64,000 nt of DNA from Rhopalosiphum padi. Lineage: Eukaryota; Arthropoda; Insecta; Hemiptera; Aphididae. Every line of letters starts with the position of its first letter. The stretch's first letter is position 1. Of this stretch, positions 26,849 through 40,133 are shown piece after piece. A model generated the notes under the pieces. The model was not told the DNA's origin. It saw only the letters and a list, made by a program, of their open reading frames with translations, and searched no databases. The stretch lies in the NCBI RefSeq assembly GCF_020882245.1, contig NC_083599.1:10106001-10170000 (forward strand), given 5' to 3'. Position numbers and translations under genes: made by a program.

Positions 26849-27490
26849 CATAAGATCTCACTCATTAAAACAGTAAACTATATAGTCTATAATATGTCTA
26901 TATAGTTTATAAAATATTTCTAGAATAACAATTTTGATATTCCCTGAGGATTCATTTTATCTTACGGTCGTATTCTCACTGTCATTTAGATAGGTAAGGG
27001 TAACCACTTTACAAAGAGTTATAAATACGGACAGTGTAAATGAAAAAAGTTACAATCATCGGAACTGTTTTTTGTACTGGTTTTAACTTTTAACCAGAAC
27101 CAGTGGAACTCTAACTTAATGTATATAAACCCTAATAATTTACATTTTTAAACAACCAGAACTAGAACAAGAATAATTTAATGAACAGTAAAGTACCGAA
27201 AAAAGAACCAGAGGTCAGTACTCTGCAATACACGTGTTTACAATATCTAAAGTTAAATTTACTAGAACTATTATTGAATTATTCAAAGTAGCTTTCAGCG
27301 AATAAAATATAATATTTAAAATTGTATACATAATTATCTACATATTACAAAATCATAAATATAAACAATTCAAAATAAAATTACAAATCATTAGAGTACC
27401 CATTATACATTATAGTTTATAATAATAATTCGTTCAATTTTGTATAAACCTACTTATAATAATTTATTATCGGTGTTGTATGAATATTAC

Positions 27491-27522
27491 CATTGATTTT
27501 ATAATATATTATAAAATCAATG
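27491..27522. repeat. perfect 32-bp palindrome
   Basis: CATTGATTTTATAAT followed at once by its exact reverse complement, without a spacer. It is unattached to any recognised element. Confidence 0.85.
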
Positions 27523-29063
27523 CTATACTGGACAGCATATATGTTAATAATAATTGGTTGTCAATTTGTCATTAAAATGTAAATTATTATAGGTATTTAA
27601 AATATGTGGAAATCTAATGCTTAATGGTCAAATTACATTCCGAATATATATTTATAATTACATAGGTATAGTTCATTCATACTTAGATATATATCATCTT
27701 GTTGATAGTAGGTAGTATACTAGTATATACCTATACATAATGCATATTACATTATAATGAAATAATTATGGTACCTAACTGATATGATATTTAGGTATAG
27801 ACGTATAGTATATGCTATATATATATTATAATTATATAGAATTACTATAGTAACATGATACTTTATTAGATTATTTAATCATTTTTAAAGAAACAATATC
27901 TTATTTATGTTTAAAAGTATAATAAGTAAATGGTATAACATGATTACTTACTCGTAATTCGTATTATATAATAGCATAGGTATTGAATAGATCGTGCGTC
28001 ACAGAATTGTTCGGAAATACAATATGAGAACGATTCACATAAATAATTGTAACGAAAAATAAATACTGTTTGATATAATAAATAATTTGTTATTACGTTA
28101 TTTTGTTTTAAATAATTTTGTTTGATTTTCGATTGTCTTTTTCGAAGCGCTGAAGCAATCGTAAAAATACTACAACCTCGTGTAGGTAGGTATTCATACA
28201 ACAACTGGTATAGTGTTCATTGCAATGCCGCAATCGAAATGACAGAATGCTGATTGACTAAAAAAAATAAAGCGATTTCCCCTTCTCCAATACTTAAATC
28301 AATTGCCACCCATTATATATATGTATATTGTTTGTCGTTTATGTTATCGCTCGAACACAGTCCAATTATATACATATTATATATATATATAAAAATATGT
28401 TTATATTTTTTATGTAGATCAAATATTGAAATATAAAATAGGTACCCATTATATTATGTTTAACATTATTATTTTACGGATTCATTATAACATCTTTTAT
28501 AATATGTACCATGTTATAATTAATGTATATGAATAGGTAGAACTTACCTAAATTACTTATTTGTTTCACAATTTGAATGCTAATAAACATTTTTCTGGAA
28601 GTAATTTCAATAATTATTTTGATCATAGATAATAACACTTTTATTTATTAATGAAATAAAAAAAATCAACACAACAAATTAATTAATAACTTTCAATTTC
28701 TATTTCTAAGAAAAATGAGATATTGTTGTTAAATTCAAGGTGACTTTTGGTAATTACGGGCTTTCATATTATTACTCTTTTTTCAAAACTTCAGAACAAT
28801 TAGTGTGGTTTTTCTCTTTTTATAGAATATAAATATTTTGATAATAAAGAACTATTATCATAAGAATAGAAGAATCTTATTCAGTTCAGACTTTTTCTAT
28901 GTATAACATATAAATTATAAAGTGTATTGATTGTTGCGCCTTTTCTGGCTTTTCTATTGAATATTGGTGGAAATAAAAAAATAAATAAAAGTAAAAATTC
29001 TTTGTAGGATATAAAAATAATGATAAAGGTATTAAATAGTCTTATCGCAATTAATACTATATA

Positions 29064-29082
29064 ATATATATATATATATATA
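29064..29082. repeat. (TA)n microsatellite
   Basis: Uninterrupted TA units in the intergenic region. Confidence 0.85.
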
Positions 29083-31149
29083 ATTGGTGTCCGCATCTAC
29101 ATTAGGTATATTAGACTTTTGTTGATCATTGTTTGTTTAGACGATACAGTAAAAAAAAATGTTCATTGAGAAAAAATATTTTTTTATTATTAATCAAAAT
29201 TTATGGTAAATAAAATATATGTTAATTATTATAATAATATTATAGTTACGATGAGGGATTGGATTGATATGTGTTATAAGAAATTTCGATATCATTGCTT
29301 TATAGTTAATAAGTATTAAATTTTTTGTCCCTTTAAAAAAATGATTTTTTTATAAATAGCCTTAGTTTTTGCAAGATAATATATATGTGGCCAAGTGACT
29401 AACTTTAAGTTATTAATGTTACTTGCTTACTTGCTGACAACGTAGCGATAGGTATCTACATAATTTTATCCAAACTAAATGAATATTGTTTAAATCAATT
29501 AGAAATATTTAATAAGTATTTTTTTAAATAATCGGGAAAAACAAACAAAAAATTAAGGAAAAACAAGAATTTTTACACAAAATCAGTTTTTAACGATATC
29601 GATTTTATTGTTTTTTTTTTTGTATAATTCAAATTTGAAATATTTACGTGTAATTACAAATTAATAACAATTTTAACCAAACCATGAATATTTTTTTTTA
29701 ATTGATATTATTTAAAAAATATTACTCATATCATTAAAAAGCCTATCATTATTAGCTTAACAACACTATGATAATAATAAATAGTAAATATTAGTATATC
29801 AAATAGTAAATATTATAGACTAGGTTCTAGACTTCTAGAGTATAGTCTTATAGAAGGACAGAACTACAGAAGGTATATAAACGCAATTTGTTTTTATCAA
29901 AAATTAATTGAGGCCATTAGTGTATTAAGTACCTACTAATAGAAAAACAAATTACTAATAACAATATAAATATATTATAGCTATAAATAAGAAAATATGC
30001 TTAGAAAATAGGCTGATAGACTGTTTCCACTCAGTATCGTTTTTCATGTATAATGATTTTTCATTAAATTTAAATTTGAAAAATCAATTACAGTAGAAAC
30101 CTACATAACGACGAGTACTCTCGATACTTACCTAATAAGTAGTAGGTAGTTACTAGTTAGTAGTTATATCCCGTTATAATTTAACAGAGTGACTTTCCAG
30201 GTTTTTTAACTACCGGCATCTGTTGTTCAGTTATTAATAAGCTTATAAATGTTTTTGTACCTATATTATATAATATGAATAATACACGTATTATTACAAC
30301 AAATTGTTCGAATAATTCTTATCAATATAAATAACGGAGTGAAAACTGAAAAGGTAGGTATATTAAATAATGTATAATATTTTTAGTTGTACATATCCAA
30401 TTGCACCTATATACTAATATATTATGTGTATATATAATATATAAATATTGATATATTATACTTTTACAGTTTTAAATGATACTAGTTTGATCTTTGATCC
30501 AATTTGTAGCAGTTTTGTATTTGTGTGTTTTTGTAATTATAAAGAAATACTAATTAACAAGACTTGTTAGCTGTTTAGTTATCTCTAACTTCTGTAGGAA
30601 ACGTTTTATTATTATTTTTAAAACATGGCTTATATTAATCCAATAAGTATTAAATAAATCATATTATTGAATTATATACCTACCAAAAAATAGCTGAACT
30701 ATAGCTTTATAGGCGTTTTATAACATAGTATTGCGCATAAAGATTACAACTAAGTTTGGTTATTTTTAAGTTTTGTTATATGTGTATTGACGTATTGTAT
30801 ACATTTTTTATGAAATGTTTTATTTATTATCATAGTTTTTAATTATTATTAAATATAAGGCATTACTTTAGTTATTAAGACTATTTTAATTCTAACTAAT
30901 AATGTTAATAAATTATTAAAACATTAATATTGAATTGCATACATAAGGTAAAATCTTTATTTCTTGTGTTGTATTTTTTTATTCAAGTTACAAAATTATT
31001 TTCTGAGACAAGTACAACAACAGAAAGTGCAGTAAGTGTATTGCAATGAATATTTACTACTGACGATAAAACGATCATGACAATTCGTACACAGTTAGGG
31101 ACCTATAACGTAATGTATGAAAGGTAGGTACTTGAGGAAACGACTAAGC

Positions 31150-32354
31150 CTACGCGTCTTCATCACACACATATAAGTTCGGGTACTTTTCTAAAAGGTC
31201 GATATCTTTTTCCAAGCTTCTTAATTGATTTTCCAAATTGGTTTTCCGATTGATTTTTGTCACTGAATCAGTGAGCATCGGCAACAACAAAAATTGTTTG
31301 TGCAATTCAGCCCAATTGATCTTTAGTCCCTAGTCAAGAACGTGGACAGAAATGATTGGCGAAGAATAAGCACTCTGAGAGAAAAGTTACAAATAATTGA
31401 ATTTAACCATTTTAATCCACTTACTGTTAATAACACATAACGCTCTTCTTCAGGCAAACGGCGCAATGGCGGTTTGATCGCCCTTATTCGTTCGATCTCT
31501 TCCTGCCTAATAGTTTCTTTGTTTTTGTAAATGTTCTCAATATAGAAGGGTAATTTTCCGAAATCCTCCAATTGCATAACATTTACATTTAAAAAAGTAA
31601 TATTTTAATACGGCCACCACAGTAAATATAGAAAACATTTTAATAATAATAATAAACAATGTTTTTTTTTAATTATTTTTTTACTTAATCGACTCACCTT
31701 CTTTAACACGTACAAAGGCTCTAAGCCGGCTTCATCCAAAACTATTATGTGTCCGTTCCTACTGTCTTGTACACGATGTTTTGGTAACGGTGGCGCCTTT
31801 CTTATTACGTCAACAATGTTTTTATGCAAAAAATTTCTCGAGATTTTATTTTTCGGTGACGGTTTATTAGAGTATCGTGGACACTGAACTGGATTTCTGT
31901 CACTTGTTTTAGTTTTTTCTATAAATTACCCAGTAAAACATTAGTGAACCGCCTACGTTAAGTGGGTAAGTTTCAGAGTGTTTGAAGAATAAATCTCCGA
32001 GATAAGTATGAAGGAAAAAATATAAAAACAATAGGTAGTATGGATTTCGACAATACTATGATGCCATAAGGTTATTGATAGGTTGGTATATAATATTAGT
32101 ATATTACCATGATTTATATATCTTAGTATCTTACCGACAAATGGTCTAATAACTTTTCTGGATTTTTTTTTTAAAAACTCAGACGGTTCATTGACTTTGA
32201 CTTCAGCATAGCCCATCGTTTGGTGACAACCCCTGTTTAATTGGAATTCCCTTCGTATAGAATTATTAAACATTGAACGATGCATTGGAGGTTTGATCAC
32301 TGGCGTTTTCGGTCTTTGAATCAAGTATTTTATGTTTTCCTGGTAGTTACTCAT
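31150..32354 (-). CDS. ENKUR: enkurin, 4 exons
   Basis: Enkurin is an axonemal and sperm-tail adaptor; in mammals it binds TRPC channels and calmodulin and is a ciliary inner-microtubule protein. Exons, 5' to 3': 32354-32135, 31918-31698, 31565-31425, 31329-31150. Phases join to 253 aa (human 256). The N-terminal half is basic and proline-rich. The middle has SRNGHIIVLDEAGLEPLYV, then KKDFGKLPFYIENI across the exon 2/3 junction, matching the family's KKDYG.TPEYI. The C-terminal enkurin domain follows: LPEEERYVLLTGLKINWAEL, with an acidic helix and LEKDIDLLEKY near the end. The exon 3 acceptor (ttggag/GAT) has a poor pyrimidine tract but is fixed by the protein match. In an insect, expression is expected mainly in testis and chordotonal cilia; that is inference. 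Confidence 0.9.
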
Positions 32355-35300
32355 ATTAAGTTTTCACATATACCTAACCGAATATTAACTATTATTAATA
32401 ACTTAATATTTTGTATTTTTGTCCTTCGTGCAATGTAAAAAACGGAGATCACAAATATTTGGTATTAAATCAACAACAACGAATATATTATAGTTAAGTA
32501 TAATAAGTAAAATAAATATTACTTAGCGACATACCTACTAGTAAAAAAATTTAATATACAAATACAATGCTGTGTTAAAACCAGCAACTTTTTTTTTTTT
32601 GTACATTTTTGATTAATTGACATGAAATACAGAAACCACATTGCCACTGTCTTATAATTTTTTACTGGGATTATTATACCTAGTCTAGTTACTCGAGTTG
32701 AGTAGGAAAATGTGTATGGAACCGTTTTCCTAAATTATTATTATATAAGCCGCGAAAGAGTTAGCAATATTGGAAAACATAAGGCTAATATTATGATGTT
32801 TCTATATTTACAAAACTACTATATATACTACTCAGTGGCGGCTCTAGGGGCCCAGAGGGCTATGTCCTCCTAAAAAAAAAAAAAATAGGAGGATTTAATA
32901 TTATAATGTACACTTTTATTTTTACAGTATACATATATAATATTATATTAGTACCTATACTAAATAGTAAATATTGTGTATTGTTTAATAGTAAATTCTC
33001 GTTAGATAGTCTTTACTCTTTATCTTATATCTTCGTGTACTACTCCAGTTCGCAGACTCGTATTACGTACGTGATTTTCCGATAGGGACTATTAGGTTCT
33101 CTATTTATAATTTTAATTTGGCTGATTTCTCGTCGGTAATATGTTTGATGAAATGACGACTGTCATGTTCAGACGTTCAGAGTAATATTGTTTTTAAGCT
33201 GTGCATAATTTTAGCAAAGCGATCTTAGGTGAACAGACGACTAACAACCAACAAAAAATTGAAAATCGAAAATTAGATTTTGTATTATAAATTGTAATTT
33301 GTAATTTTTATATACCTACAATCTAAAATTTTGGGTGTAGTCAATTTTCACCAAAATTTTTAAACTGTGTTTGTAATTGCACTATCTCAGGTAGTAAGAA
33401 ATAGGAAATTTAATTTGCACTAAAATCAAAATCGATTATTATAAGATTGGTACTATCGAAAGAATAATCGTACAAGTTTCGATATTTGAGTATAATATAT
33501 TAAGATATGAGAAGCTAAAAATATTGAATATTTCGTTTATGTAGATATTTACGGGAGCGTTAAATATATAAATAAGCAAATTTGCAGATTTGACTTATTA
33601 AAATCTGTATTATTTAAAATTTTACCAGCCACTATTTAATTATTCACATTATTATATTACACATAATAATTATTATTTTATAAACATTATTATTATTGTT
33701 ATTATTTAAAAAAATATAAGAAATCACACACATTTTTAGGAAACTACTCAGCCAACCTCCACGTTAGATTAGGTTATGTAACCTTATGTATATTGGGTGG
33801 CTCGCGAGTCACTTCTCGCTGGCCACCCCTAAAATATACATTACCTAGTTACAACACTTATGAAATAAGCAAGTTATACCAATTAACTTTTTTAAGTTCA
33901 TAAATTACATTACAACAACAATCATACTAAAAGAAAAAATAGTATATCTAAAATAAGATAAAATATAATGGAGCATTTATTTGTGTTTAAGTTTGATAAT
34001 TTATTTAAAAAATCAACTTGTAAACAATGTTGTGAATTATATATAATATTGTATAACGTACTACCTATTAATTATTATCCACTATATAGCATATCACACA
34101 CTCACATAAAATAACGAAACAAAATTAAAATATCTAATCAATATGATAAAAAATTAAGTAGTTTATAATTATAACCGCCATGGTTAAATTTAAGCTCTTT
34201 TTTTAATCGCGAAAAAGGTTATTCAATTCTTATGTTAAAATGTTATATAGAATTTAAACGTTATTCAATTCTTATGTTAAAATGTTGTATAGAATTTAAA
34301 CGTTATTCAAATTTTATGTTTAACGTTATATAGAATTTAAACGTTATACAGCTTTAAGTTTAATGTTATTGAAGTTTTGTCATTCATTTTTATGTTTACT
34401 GTAAAATATATTATATCTAATTATTATTTTAATTTTAATCTACCTGTTTCAATTAAACATTACAATTTCACATATTATTTATTTATAATTATTATTATAT
34501 TAGGTATTTATAACTGTATACAAAGTACATTCGTTGTACAGGATTTGTATTTGTTCTACCCATACTGGCCATATTTATACATTTTAAAATAATACGTACT
34601 ATTACTATTGATAATAAAGTATTAATAAATAAAATACAAAGTTACACATTTTTCGCACAGGACATACAATAGTGCACTACAGAGTACAGACTACTGAGTG
34701 CAGAGACGCAAGGTTTTGAAAATGTCAAAAAATGAGGGGCTCACTTTTTTATAAGCACATGTTCAGTTTTATCTAAATAATTACTAAACATTACTAATCG
34801 TAATATTTTTGTTTCTTCGTTTTAATTAATATTAATATGAATAATAAAAATATAAAATGAGAACAGTGGGGGGCTGCAGCCCCCGAGCCCCCCTGTACTC
34901 GATGACTCTGACTGAGTGTACTGAGTACTGACTACACAAAAACTCTCTACACAGTTCAACATAAACAATCAACGATGATCAAAATAAAAATATAAATCTG
35001 TAAACGTAATATGTAAACCTGCAGTACAGAAAAAATTAATAATAATAATAATATGATACATAATTATAATATATTATTATATTAATATAATATAAATAAG
35101 TTAATAATATAATATGATTTTATTATAATTATATTGCTATTATTATTATTACATTCCATCGTCATGTGGTTTATTCTAGATAAAATCACATACAGAACAA
35201 AAAATATTTCGATTATAAAAAACTAAAAAAAACGATCGTATCTCTTGCTCTAAAAATTGTTATAGAATATGATAACGAATTTCAATAAATCAGTTTATAG

Positions 35301-36486
35301 GCTTGTTCTATAGATCTTATTTCCATAAGATTACTTGTACTATGAAAGTTTTGAAGATCCTATTGGCGAAAAAACCAAGTTCTACGTTAAAGTCTAAAAT
35401 CTTTAGATACATGGACCAATTATTAAAGTTACATATTTAGCAATTTAGCATTGCACCTTATTGCTTAACCTATTAATTTTTAACTAATGGAGTATGGTTA
35501 TTTTATAAATATTATATACAGCCATATAAAGTATAAAATCATAGTGACGTAAGCCATATTTTAAGTATGTTAAAAAAATTATGTTTGTATAGTTTTGTCA
35601 ATTTTACAGTGTATACGGTAAATACTATCATATTTATATAAGTCTTAAAAAAAATTAGCTCTAGTTAGATTCCATTATCATTATTGACATTCATAAATTG
35701 TATACTAAAATACAAAACTAATTATGCTTGTGCATAATAAAAAGTAAGTACAGTGATGGGTAATATACTAATATATATTGATTAATTATAGTATCACTAA
35801 AAATAATATATTAATAGATTTTATTTCATACAATAGTATTATATTAACTAATTGAGCAAGAATGTAACTTAATTTAGTATTATATTGAAATTATCATTTT
35901 ATTTTTGGCTAAAATGAAGTATTTTAATACCTACAATAAACGTCAATACATTTTTAATCCATATTTTTTATTAGACCATTTGGATATCCCCTTCCATCAC
36001 ATCATCACATCATTCAGTTTATTTTAATCTCCCTAAAAATTATTTTTTTTAGCCACAGATTGTATATTATTTTTAATAATATAATATTTAATAAGTATAC
36101 TTTTTCCACTTATTTGCATTGTAAAAGGATAAAATAGTTAAAAAATTTAACGACTACATAAATAGTTGTACGCTTGTTTATACTTTAGCATGTAATAGAT
36201 AAATATATTGTGATAAAAAAATACCGTACAAATCTTTGACCATATAAACTAAGTCAAACTTAGTTTTTATAGTCGAAGATACAAATACTGCACTTATCAT
36301 TAATTCGTGATGAACTGTTTTTTATTCTTAATTTCATTGCATTGAATTTTAAAAGGACTTGAGCTGCGTACAATCGAGGACGCAGAAAGCTAAATAATAA
36401 TTTTTATTCAAATAACTAAAATGTACTTTTAAACACAAATAAAAACAGAACTAATTTAAACGATACATTTCAATGGAAATTATAAT
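32355..36486. other. intergenic region with transposon debris
   Basis: No gene seen. CAGTGGCGGCTCTAGGGG at 32834 is one end of a hAT-type element whose partner end I cannot find. A GC-rich hairpin-like piece (GGGTGGCTCGCGAG... GGCCACCCC) sits near 33795-33830. A short C/G-rich block at 34868-34900 (CTGCAGCCCCCGAGCCCCCC) looks like another transposon remnant. A 42-bp tandem repeat is listed separately. The rest is A/T-rich. Confidence 0.4.
34218..34375. repeat. tandem repeat, about 42-bp unit
   Basis: Three units start at 34218, 34260 and 34302 (each GTTATTCAA.. ..AGAATTTAAAC), with a fourth, degenerate partial unit from 34343. The first two units differ at one position; the third is 41 bp and more diverged. 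Confidence 0.9.
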
Positions 36487-36492
36487 TTTATT
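36487..36492 (-). other. probable polyadenylation signal of BPNT2
   Basis: AATAAA on the minus strand, 55 bp past the BPNT2 stop codon. Position fits a short 3' UTR; the cleavage site itself is not visible. Confidence 0.55.
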
Positions 36493-36547
36493 GTCTTTAC
36501 GTTTTACATTTAAAGCAAATAAATTTACAAACCTATTATTTAATACT

Positions 36548-38157
36548 TCAATCACTTCTCCCATTTTTTAGTGCATTTATATAGTATAAATGATCACGTG
36601 CAGTAGCTAATATTCCTCCAACATGCATCATACTTGTATATTTTTCATATGTAATATCTTCATTTTCCAACGATGTCATTTCACCTCCTATACTTTTTAG
36701 TATAGCATGTCCAGCACATATATCCCATTTTTTAATGTTAGTTGTATGAATATAAGCCGATGAGTTTCCAAATAAAACTTGTAAAACTTTGAATCCTGCA
36801 CCTCCGGCTGTTACCACTGGTAGACCATATAACCGTTGATTTAATAGACCCATTACATCACCTTTGTGTGATCTTGAAATAATAATTGACTTTTTGTTAG
36901 GAACCTAATTGAAATAATAAAATATACTTAAGTACACAACGTAGAAAATTATTTGTTTTACAATAAGATAAAAGAATAATATGCATATTATGTAAATGTA
37001 AAATCTGAATTTTTAATAATATTCCGGAAAATTCAAAATTTTTATTGTAACTGAGATTTACTACTTATATACTTACAAAAAATAAAGTATATTTTGTAAA
37101 ATATAATTGATTTCGATAATTAAAATAAGTTATAATTTTTTCCTAATACACAATTCAACATGCTATTATAGTTATAATTATTAATTTACTTTAATATTGT
37201 TGAAATTGTTTGATCTTGATTTTGAGAGCCAAGCCCATGTTGTTTTAGATGAAAATGGTTCATGTATAACACCCATTATAGGTTTTCCTTTATATGCAAC
37301 ACAGACCATGGTAGTTACATATTGAGTCAAACTTTCTAAAAAAAAAAAACAAATTTAATACATTAAATTAAAAACTAATTTTAAGATTTTAAAAACATTT
37401 ATTACCAGTAAATTCTTGAGTTGCATCTAATGGATCAATCCATATGGTTATGTATTTCCTCTCAAATTCTTCTTCAATATTTGTTACATGTTCGATATCA
37501 TAATCTTTTAATTTTCTTAGATTTAACTTTTTGCATTCTTTCTCAGATAATTCTTCCTCTGATATCACCTATAAAATATTTAAACTTTAACAATACTTAT
37601 AACTTGCCGAATTAGTGTATGAATCAAATTTATACACTACAGTTTAACTTATAAATCCTCTACGCACAAACTTTTGTGACCTAATATTGTATTCAATATT
37701 AAGCACATGATAAAATGTATTACCTATGTCTGTATGAGATAATGAGTCTAGTAAATATATTTAAATTTACTTGAGAAGTATAGTTTATACATACTTTTAC
37801 GTTTGGTATATTTTTTTTCAACAAATAATACATAGCACAATGAGATGTATAATCAGCATTAGTAACTGGATCATTTGCACCTTCCATAGTTTTCCCCTTT
37901 GATTGGGAATTAATTAAATGTTCATTGTGGATAGCTTTAACTTGAATACCACCCAATTGTGCTGCTCGGATTGCTTGTTCTAAAAGGTCTTTACCTCTCA
38001 CAAATTCATATCTATTATTAAAACTATATTTGCTCACGTACAGAATAATTGTACACAAAACCAAAAGAGCAAATAATTTAATTAGAGTTTTATTTCGGAT
38101 TATCATTTTTTTCAATTTTAATTTGTTGATATGAACGTCAATCATGACTAAAATCAC
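36548..38157 (-). CDS. BPNT2: Golgi-resident PAP phosphatase (BPNT2/IMPAD1, IMPase superfamily), 4 exons
   Basis: It hydrolyses 3'-phosphoadenosine 5'-phosphate, the by-product of sulfotransferases, to AMP in the Golgi lumen. Exons, 5' to 3': 38157-37795, 37568-37406, 37335-37190, 36904-36548. Phases join to 342 aa (human 359). A single N-terminal membrane anchor (IKLFALLVLCTIILYV, about residues 26-41) gives the type II topology of the Golgi form. KSKGKTMEGANDPVTNAD matches the family's KSKGKTREGAEDxxTxxD. The metal-binding set of the IMPase superfamily is present: SEEE (Glu125-127), WIDPLDATQEFT (Asp166, Asp169) and KKWDICAGHAIL (Asp285). The start could also be a later in-frame Met (MIDV or MIIRN), which would shorten the cytosolic tail. 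It is head to head with the DHRS4-like gene, about 2 kb away. Confidence 0.93.
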
Positions 38158-38911
38158 GACTACATAAATTATAAATTAGCATTATTTTTATTAGTAAAGT
38201 AATTAGTTTTTTCGAAAACCATCGTTTCAGTTAAGGTTTGATAATAACGGATACACGATTTTAGGTATTTTCTTTAAAATTATAACTCTATCGCTTTTCG
38301 TTTCATATTCTAATGTGAAAGGCGAAAAAGCTACACAGACACTAGTTAGCGATTTATTTTATGATACGTGATTGTTATCATTATAGTTGATTTGCAAAAA
38401 AGATAGCTGAGTCTGTTTATGTTTTGAAAAACTGATATCCTTATCTTTTTTGATTTGTCATATCGGTTTAACTATAAGTTATTAACTTTAAACGATTGCT
38501 GTTGAAACAAAATATAAATTAAAATAGTTTATTTGTATAATATTCTTCGATTTAAAACTCCTAATGTGTAACGTCCACTACGACACTATATTCCTTCATA
38601 CATATAAATGTCTACGGTTGACTCGATCATAGATAATAATATCGATAATCTACATTCATCGATAGATTTAGAAGTATAACTAGTATAAGTAGGTATATCA
38701 AATAACTTATATAAGTCTATGCAATACCACAGTTTGAAATTGTGCAGATAAAAATTGTATTTAAAAAAAAAAAGGTTATCTACATAATACATTTATCACA
38801 CAGTATTGAGTCCATTGAGTAGATAGAAAAAAATAAGTCAGATAGAATTTGTGTCATTTATTTCTTGTATTTATAAGGTCAATGATCTGTCTACGTTGTA
38901 TGTCACAAAAT

Positions 38912-38937
38912 ATGTCTATATTATATAATATAGACAT
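38912..38937. repeat. perfect 26-bp palindrome
   Basis: ATGTCTATATTAT followed by its exact reverse complement. The words CTACGTTGTATGT and CTGCGTTGTATGT lie on either side as near-identical direct repeats. Confidence 0.8.
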
Positions 38938-39247
38938 CTGCGTTGTATGTGTACCGTAAAATAATAATAATTAACTACTATAATAATATGTCGTGTATCA
39001 ATAATAAAAATAATTTTATCAATTCCAAATATTCTGATAAGATAGTTGGAGAAAGTTAACTTAGTTAACATTGAACTATATAATATTGTAGTTCAATGAA
39101 AGTTAACAGCACGGCGCACCAAGGTTAATAGATAATATTATAATATTCTATAAATATCTATAAACCTTGACGGCGCACGGTCATAGATCATATTATACTA
39201 TGGATAAAATCAATGCATATTATTAAATGCAAGTTATTGCCGATATT

Positions 39248-39654
39248 AGCGACGGGTCATTTTATTGGGTACTCGATGTGCGCATGCGTGAAGTTACTCG
39301 AAGTTACTTCTGGATTATCACTCATCAGTTAATTATTGTGTTATGTACACGGAAATGAAACCGAACAATGACCAAGAGAATACGCTGTTTTTACTTATTA
39401 ACTTTTATACTCACTAACTCATTAAATAAAACAATAAATTGTTGTTTTAAGATTTTGAAAAAAAAATAAAAGATAGAATAAATAATGACTATAAAAAAAT
39501 AGTATATTATGATCTAAGGTTGTTGAGCTGAATAACTACTAACTGTCAACAAATGTCAACAGTGTCACTAATTAGTGATTACCCAGATGATAACCATGTA
39601 ACGAGTAACTTTGCGCATGCGCACATAGAATACTTATTAAAGAGACCTGTCGCT
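39248..39654. mobile_element. foldback element (about 80-bp arms) in the divergent promoter region
   Basis: The left arm (39248-39326) begins AGCGACGGGTCATTTTATTG and contains GTGCGCATGCG and GTTACTCG. The right arm (39571-39654), read inverted, begins AGCGACAGGTCTCTTTAATA and contains GTGCGCATGCGCAAAGTTAC. The arms are clearly homologous but diverged, with about 245 bp between them. No target duplication seen. GCGCATGCG-type boxes resemble the palindromic NRF1 site (GCGCATGCGC), so an effect on transcription is possible but untested. Confidence 0.6.
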
Positions 39655-40133
39655 TTAGGTATCGAGATAACGAGATCGACTATCGGCAACAAATAAATAA
39701 AAATACGCCGTAGCTTCATCCGTAGTATATTTATATTAATTTTATGATCTAAGAGCACGGCTATAGATTGTGAAAATTAATTTATATTCGTGGTTAGTAC
39801 TGTTAATAGTAATCGTAAAAGTCATTGGATAATACTAGTAATAGGTATTTAAAAAATAAAAAATCTAAATGAGTAAATGGCATTTCGCCACACTTTCGAA
39901 TGATTATCTAAGAACCGTAGGTGAGATCGTGACTTATTTTTTTTTTTTATCTCTATTCGTCTTTGCCAACAATTCTCTACATCACATATAAATCTTTTTC
40001 TTTCGGCGAATTCAAAAACTACCAAACTGGTACAGACGGTACAGTGGTACACAATTAAAAATATAAGATTTATTTGCATAAATTACATTATTTTTTAGAC
40101 TATAAATTGTATATACTTATAAAACGCTTCAAC

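Larger units (their letters stand above)
26344..31149. other. long AT-rich intergenic region, no gene seen
   Basis: This lies upstream of the S28 peptidase, whose promoter should be near 26344-26700, and downstream of enkurin. It contains TA microsatellites and a perfect 32-bp palindrome (separate entries). CACTCAGTATCGTTTTTC near 30034 resembles the terminus of the repeat family at 17178-18410. Open stretches up to 86 codons have low-complexity composition and no family likeness. Confidence 0.4.
38158..40133. other. head-to-head intergenic region between BPNT2 and DHRS4-like genes
   Basis: About 2 kb that must hold the promoters of both divergent genes. It contains a perfect 26-bp palindrome (38912-38937) and a foldback element (39248-39654). 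The 76-codon minus-strand open stretch at 39849-40079 overlaps the presumed DHRS4 5' leader and has no family likeness. No RNA gene recognised. Confidence 0.45.
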
